Assembly (NCBI GenBank): GCA_000436035.1
Contig: FR893227.1
Location: forward strand, 276 to 7,735
Origin: Prevotella sp. CAG:732
GTDB lineage: Bacteria; Bacteroidota; Bacteroidia; Bacteroidales; Bacteroidaceae
Direction of reading: 5' to 3'
DNA length: 7,460 nucleotides
Shown here one piece after another: positions 6,546 through 7,460 of the stretch; within the stretch, counting starts at the first letter, position 1, and every line of letters starts with the position of its first letter. Both the position numbers and the translations under genes were made by a program. Under the pieces are notes generated by a model, which was not told the DNA's origin, searched no databases, and saw nothing but the letters and a program-made list of their open reading frames with translations.

Positions 6546-6584
6546 TGCACTCGGCAATTTGAAAGCAAGCTTTCATTGCACTCG
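6546..6584 (+). repeat. Hairpin flanked by a direct repeat in the hemolysin III leader
   Basis: TGCACTCG occurs at 6546-6553 and again at 6577-6584, 31 bp apart. Between them TGAAAGC (6560-6566) and GCTTTCA (6569-6575) form a perfect 7-bp inverted repeat with centre AA; GCAA/TTGC pairing extends it with a 2-nt bulge. No U-run follows, so it is not a terminator. It may be an RNA structure in the leader or a protein site. Confidence 0.45.
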
Positions 6585-6619
6585 TTTGCATCATCTTTGT
6601 CGCCATAAAAAGAAACAAT

Positions 6620-7276
6620 ATGAAACTCAAGATTCATTTCAGTCATAAGGAGGAGCTTTGGAACTCCTGGTCACATGCCGGTGGCATCCTGTTGGGTGTC
6701 GTCTTCGGCATCATCTTCCTGTATTGGTGCTTCACGGAGCATAACGGTTGGGCAACGGCAGGCGTCATCCTCTACCTCTTCGGCATGCTCATGTCGTATA
6801 TCGCCTCCACCACCTACCATGCCCTCTCGGCTTGGAGCAAGTGGAAGGAGCGACTGCGCAAGTGGGACCATGCCGCCATCTACTGGCACATCGCCGGTTC
6901 CTACTCGCCTATCACTCTGATTGCCCTGCGCGACCAAGGCTACTGGGGATGGAGCCTCTTCATCTTCATCTGGGCGTGTGCCATTGTTGGCACCGTGATG
7001 AGTTTTGCCAAACTGAAGGACCACAGCAACTTGGAGACGCTCTGCTTCGTGGGCATGGGACTGTCGGTGCTCGTGGCTTTCAAGCCTCTGTTAGATTCCG
7101 TATCCGCAGCCACGGTGGCGTGGATCATCGCCGAGGGCGTCTGCTATATCACGGGAGCCGTGTTCTACAGCATCAACAAGAAGAAATACATGCATTCCGT
7201 GTTCCATTTCTTTGTTTTGGCAGGTAGCGTCTGCCACATCATCGCCGTTTGGGACATTCTGATGAAATACATTTAA
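6620..7276 (+). CDS. Hemolysin III / PAQR family integral membrane protein
   Basis: A protein of 218 residues with about seven hydrophobic helices, near 18-38, 44-62, 86-103, 109-129, 139-157, 163-183 and 193-213. It carries the conserved metal-site residues of the HlyIII/PAQR fold: STTYH (63-67, S63 and H67), D83 in WDHAAIYWHIAGSYSP, and HSVFH (192-196). Length is normal for the bacterial family (about 200-220). It acts in the inner membrane. PAQR relatives include ceramidase-like lipid hydrolases and adiponectin receptors; the bacterial members' substrate is uncertain, and the hemolysin name comes from a Bacillus cereus protein and need not mean toxin activity. The ATG at 6620 follows the A-rich AAAAAGAAACAAT. 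It is a single-gene unit with its own -7 box and terminator, divergent from the alpha-galactosidase. Confidence 0.92.
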   Translation: MKLKIHFSHKEELWNSWSHAGGILLGVVFGIIFLYWCFTEHNGWATAGVILYLFGMLMSYIASTTYHALSAWSKWKERLRKWDHAAIYWHIAGSYSPITLIALRDQGYWGWSLFIFIWACAIVGTVMSFAKLKDHSNLETLCFVGMGLSVLVAFKPLLDSVSAATVAWIIAEGVCYITGAVFYSINKKKYMHSVFHFFVLAGSVCHIIAVWDILMKYI

Positions 7277-7284
7277 GTAAGCAT

Positions 7285-7325
7285 AAAGGCATCGAAAAGT
7301 GAAGCTTTTCGGTGCCTTTGCTTTT
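7285..7325 (+). terminator. Rho-independent terminator of the hemolysin III gene
   Basis: AAAGGCATCGAAAAG (7285-7299) pairs with CTTTTCGGTGCCTTT (7305-7319) over 15 bp including one U-G wobble, with a 5-nt loop TGAAG, then a T-run at 7322-7326. It starts 8 nt after the stop codon. Confidence 0.88.
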
Positions 7326-7338
7326 TATAATAAGGTGA

Positions 7339-7352
7339 TAATGTTAACATTA
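7339..7352. promoter_or_regulatory. 14-bp perfect palindrome, possible operator
   Basis: TAATGTTAACATTA is a perfect palindrome, and a further half-like CGTTAA follows at 7353-7358. It lies 30 bp upstream of the -33 box of the promoter at 7383-7414, a place typical for activator binding. The protein is unknown. Confidence 0.4.
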
Positions 7353-7382
7353 CGTTAAAGTCTGAAAATAATTGGCCAGAAG

Positions 7383-7414
7383 TTTGGAACTTATTGCAGA
7401 AAAGCATACCTTTG
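7383..7414 (+). promoter_or_regulatory. Promoter of the gene leaving the right edge
   Basis: TTTG (7383-7386) and TACCTTTG (7407-7414) with a 20-bp gap, an exact Bacteroidetes promoter. The -33 context AGTTTGG is the same as at 2291-2297. Start expected near 7421. Confidence 0.75.
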
Positions 7415-7454
7415 CAGTGTTCTATTATAGTAGTACACTAAAACATTAAAGATT

Positions 7455-7460
7455 ATGATA
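7455..7460 (+). CDS. Start of an unidentified gene, cut by the window edge
   Basis: ATG ATA at 7455-7460 follows an A-rich leader and lies about 35 nt downstream of the expected transcription start of a strong promoter. Only two codons are visible, so the product cannot be named, and the true start could be further on. Confidence 0.4.

Larger units (their letters stand above)
6296..6619. other. Divergent promoter region
   Basis: 324 bp without a supported gene, between the divergent alpha-galactosidase and hemolysin III genes. The left part (6296-6375) is the alpha-galactosidase leader with ATTCG repeats. A minus-strand promoter lies at 6381-6412 and a plus-strand -7 box at 6526-6533. A 7-bp-arm hairpin (6560-6575) flanked by two TGCACTCG copies lies in the plus-strand leader. 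The middle (6413-6500) is A-rich with no recognisable element. Confidence 0.6.

Noticed and set aside
6424..6630. 68-codon minus-strand frame in the divergent region
   Set aside because: It overlaps the hemolysin III promoter, leader and start, has low-complexity hydrophobic content and no promoter of its own.
6748..7227. 159-codon plus-strand frame in another phase of the hemolysin III gene
   Set aside because: It overlaps the hemolysin III frame entirely, is rich in His, Arg and Leu from a shifted reading of GC-rich codons, and shows no family features.

Overview
The window looks like chromosome of a gut-type Bacteroidales bacterium, most likely Prevotella or Segatella. Three things point there. 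Promoters match the Bacteroidetes TTTG-N20-TAnnTTTG pattern. Start codons follow A-rich leaders with no Shine-Dalgarno sequence. The gene set (a large periplasmic GH36 alpha-galactosidase, an AAA-ATPase/PD-(D/E)XK protein, a fucose-isomerase-like enzyme) is typical of those genera. The genus is inferred, not proven.

Layout. 1-642 has no confident gene. It holds a poly-C run at the very edge, a weak partial minus-strand frame, an 18-bp dyad, a 22-bp-period array of CCTA-N2-TAGG dyads, and the promoter of the next gene with a dyad over its -33 element. 643-2121 (+) is an L-fucose/L-arabinose-isomerase-family protein with highly biased codons, followed by a heptamer repeat and a strong terminator hairpin. 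2358-3917 (+) is an AAA-ATPase-like protein with a C-terminal PD-(D/E)XK domain and its own promoter; its start is re-assigned downstream of the longest possible frame. 3918-4099 holds two hairpin terminators between convergent genes. 4100-6295 (-) is a secreted GH36 alpha-galactosidase. 6296-6619 is a divergent promoter region. 6620-7276 (+) is a seven-helix hemolysin III/PAQR membrane protein with a strong terminator. 7327-7460 carries a 14-bp palindrome, a near-ideal promoter and the first two codons of another gene.

Every gene has its own promoter or terminator, so these are single-gene units rather than one pathway or operon. The isomerase and the alpha-galactosidase both suit a host- or plant-glycan diet, but nothing links them directly. 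I do not see a convincing new multi-gene system. The best candidates for unexplained biology are the 22-bp dyad array at 288-364, the operator-like palindromes near promoters, and the AAA/PD-(D/E)XK protein, whose family has no settled function.
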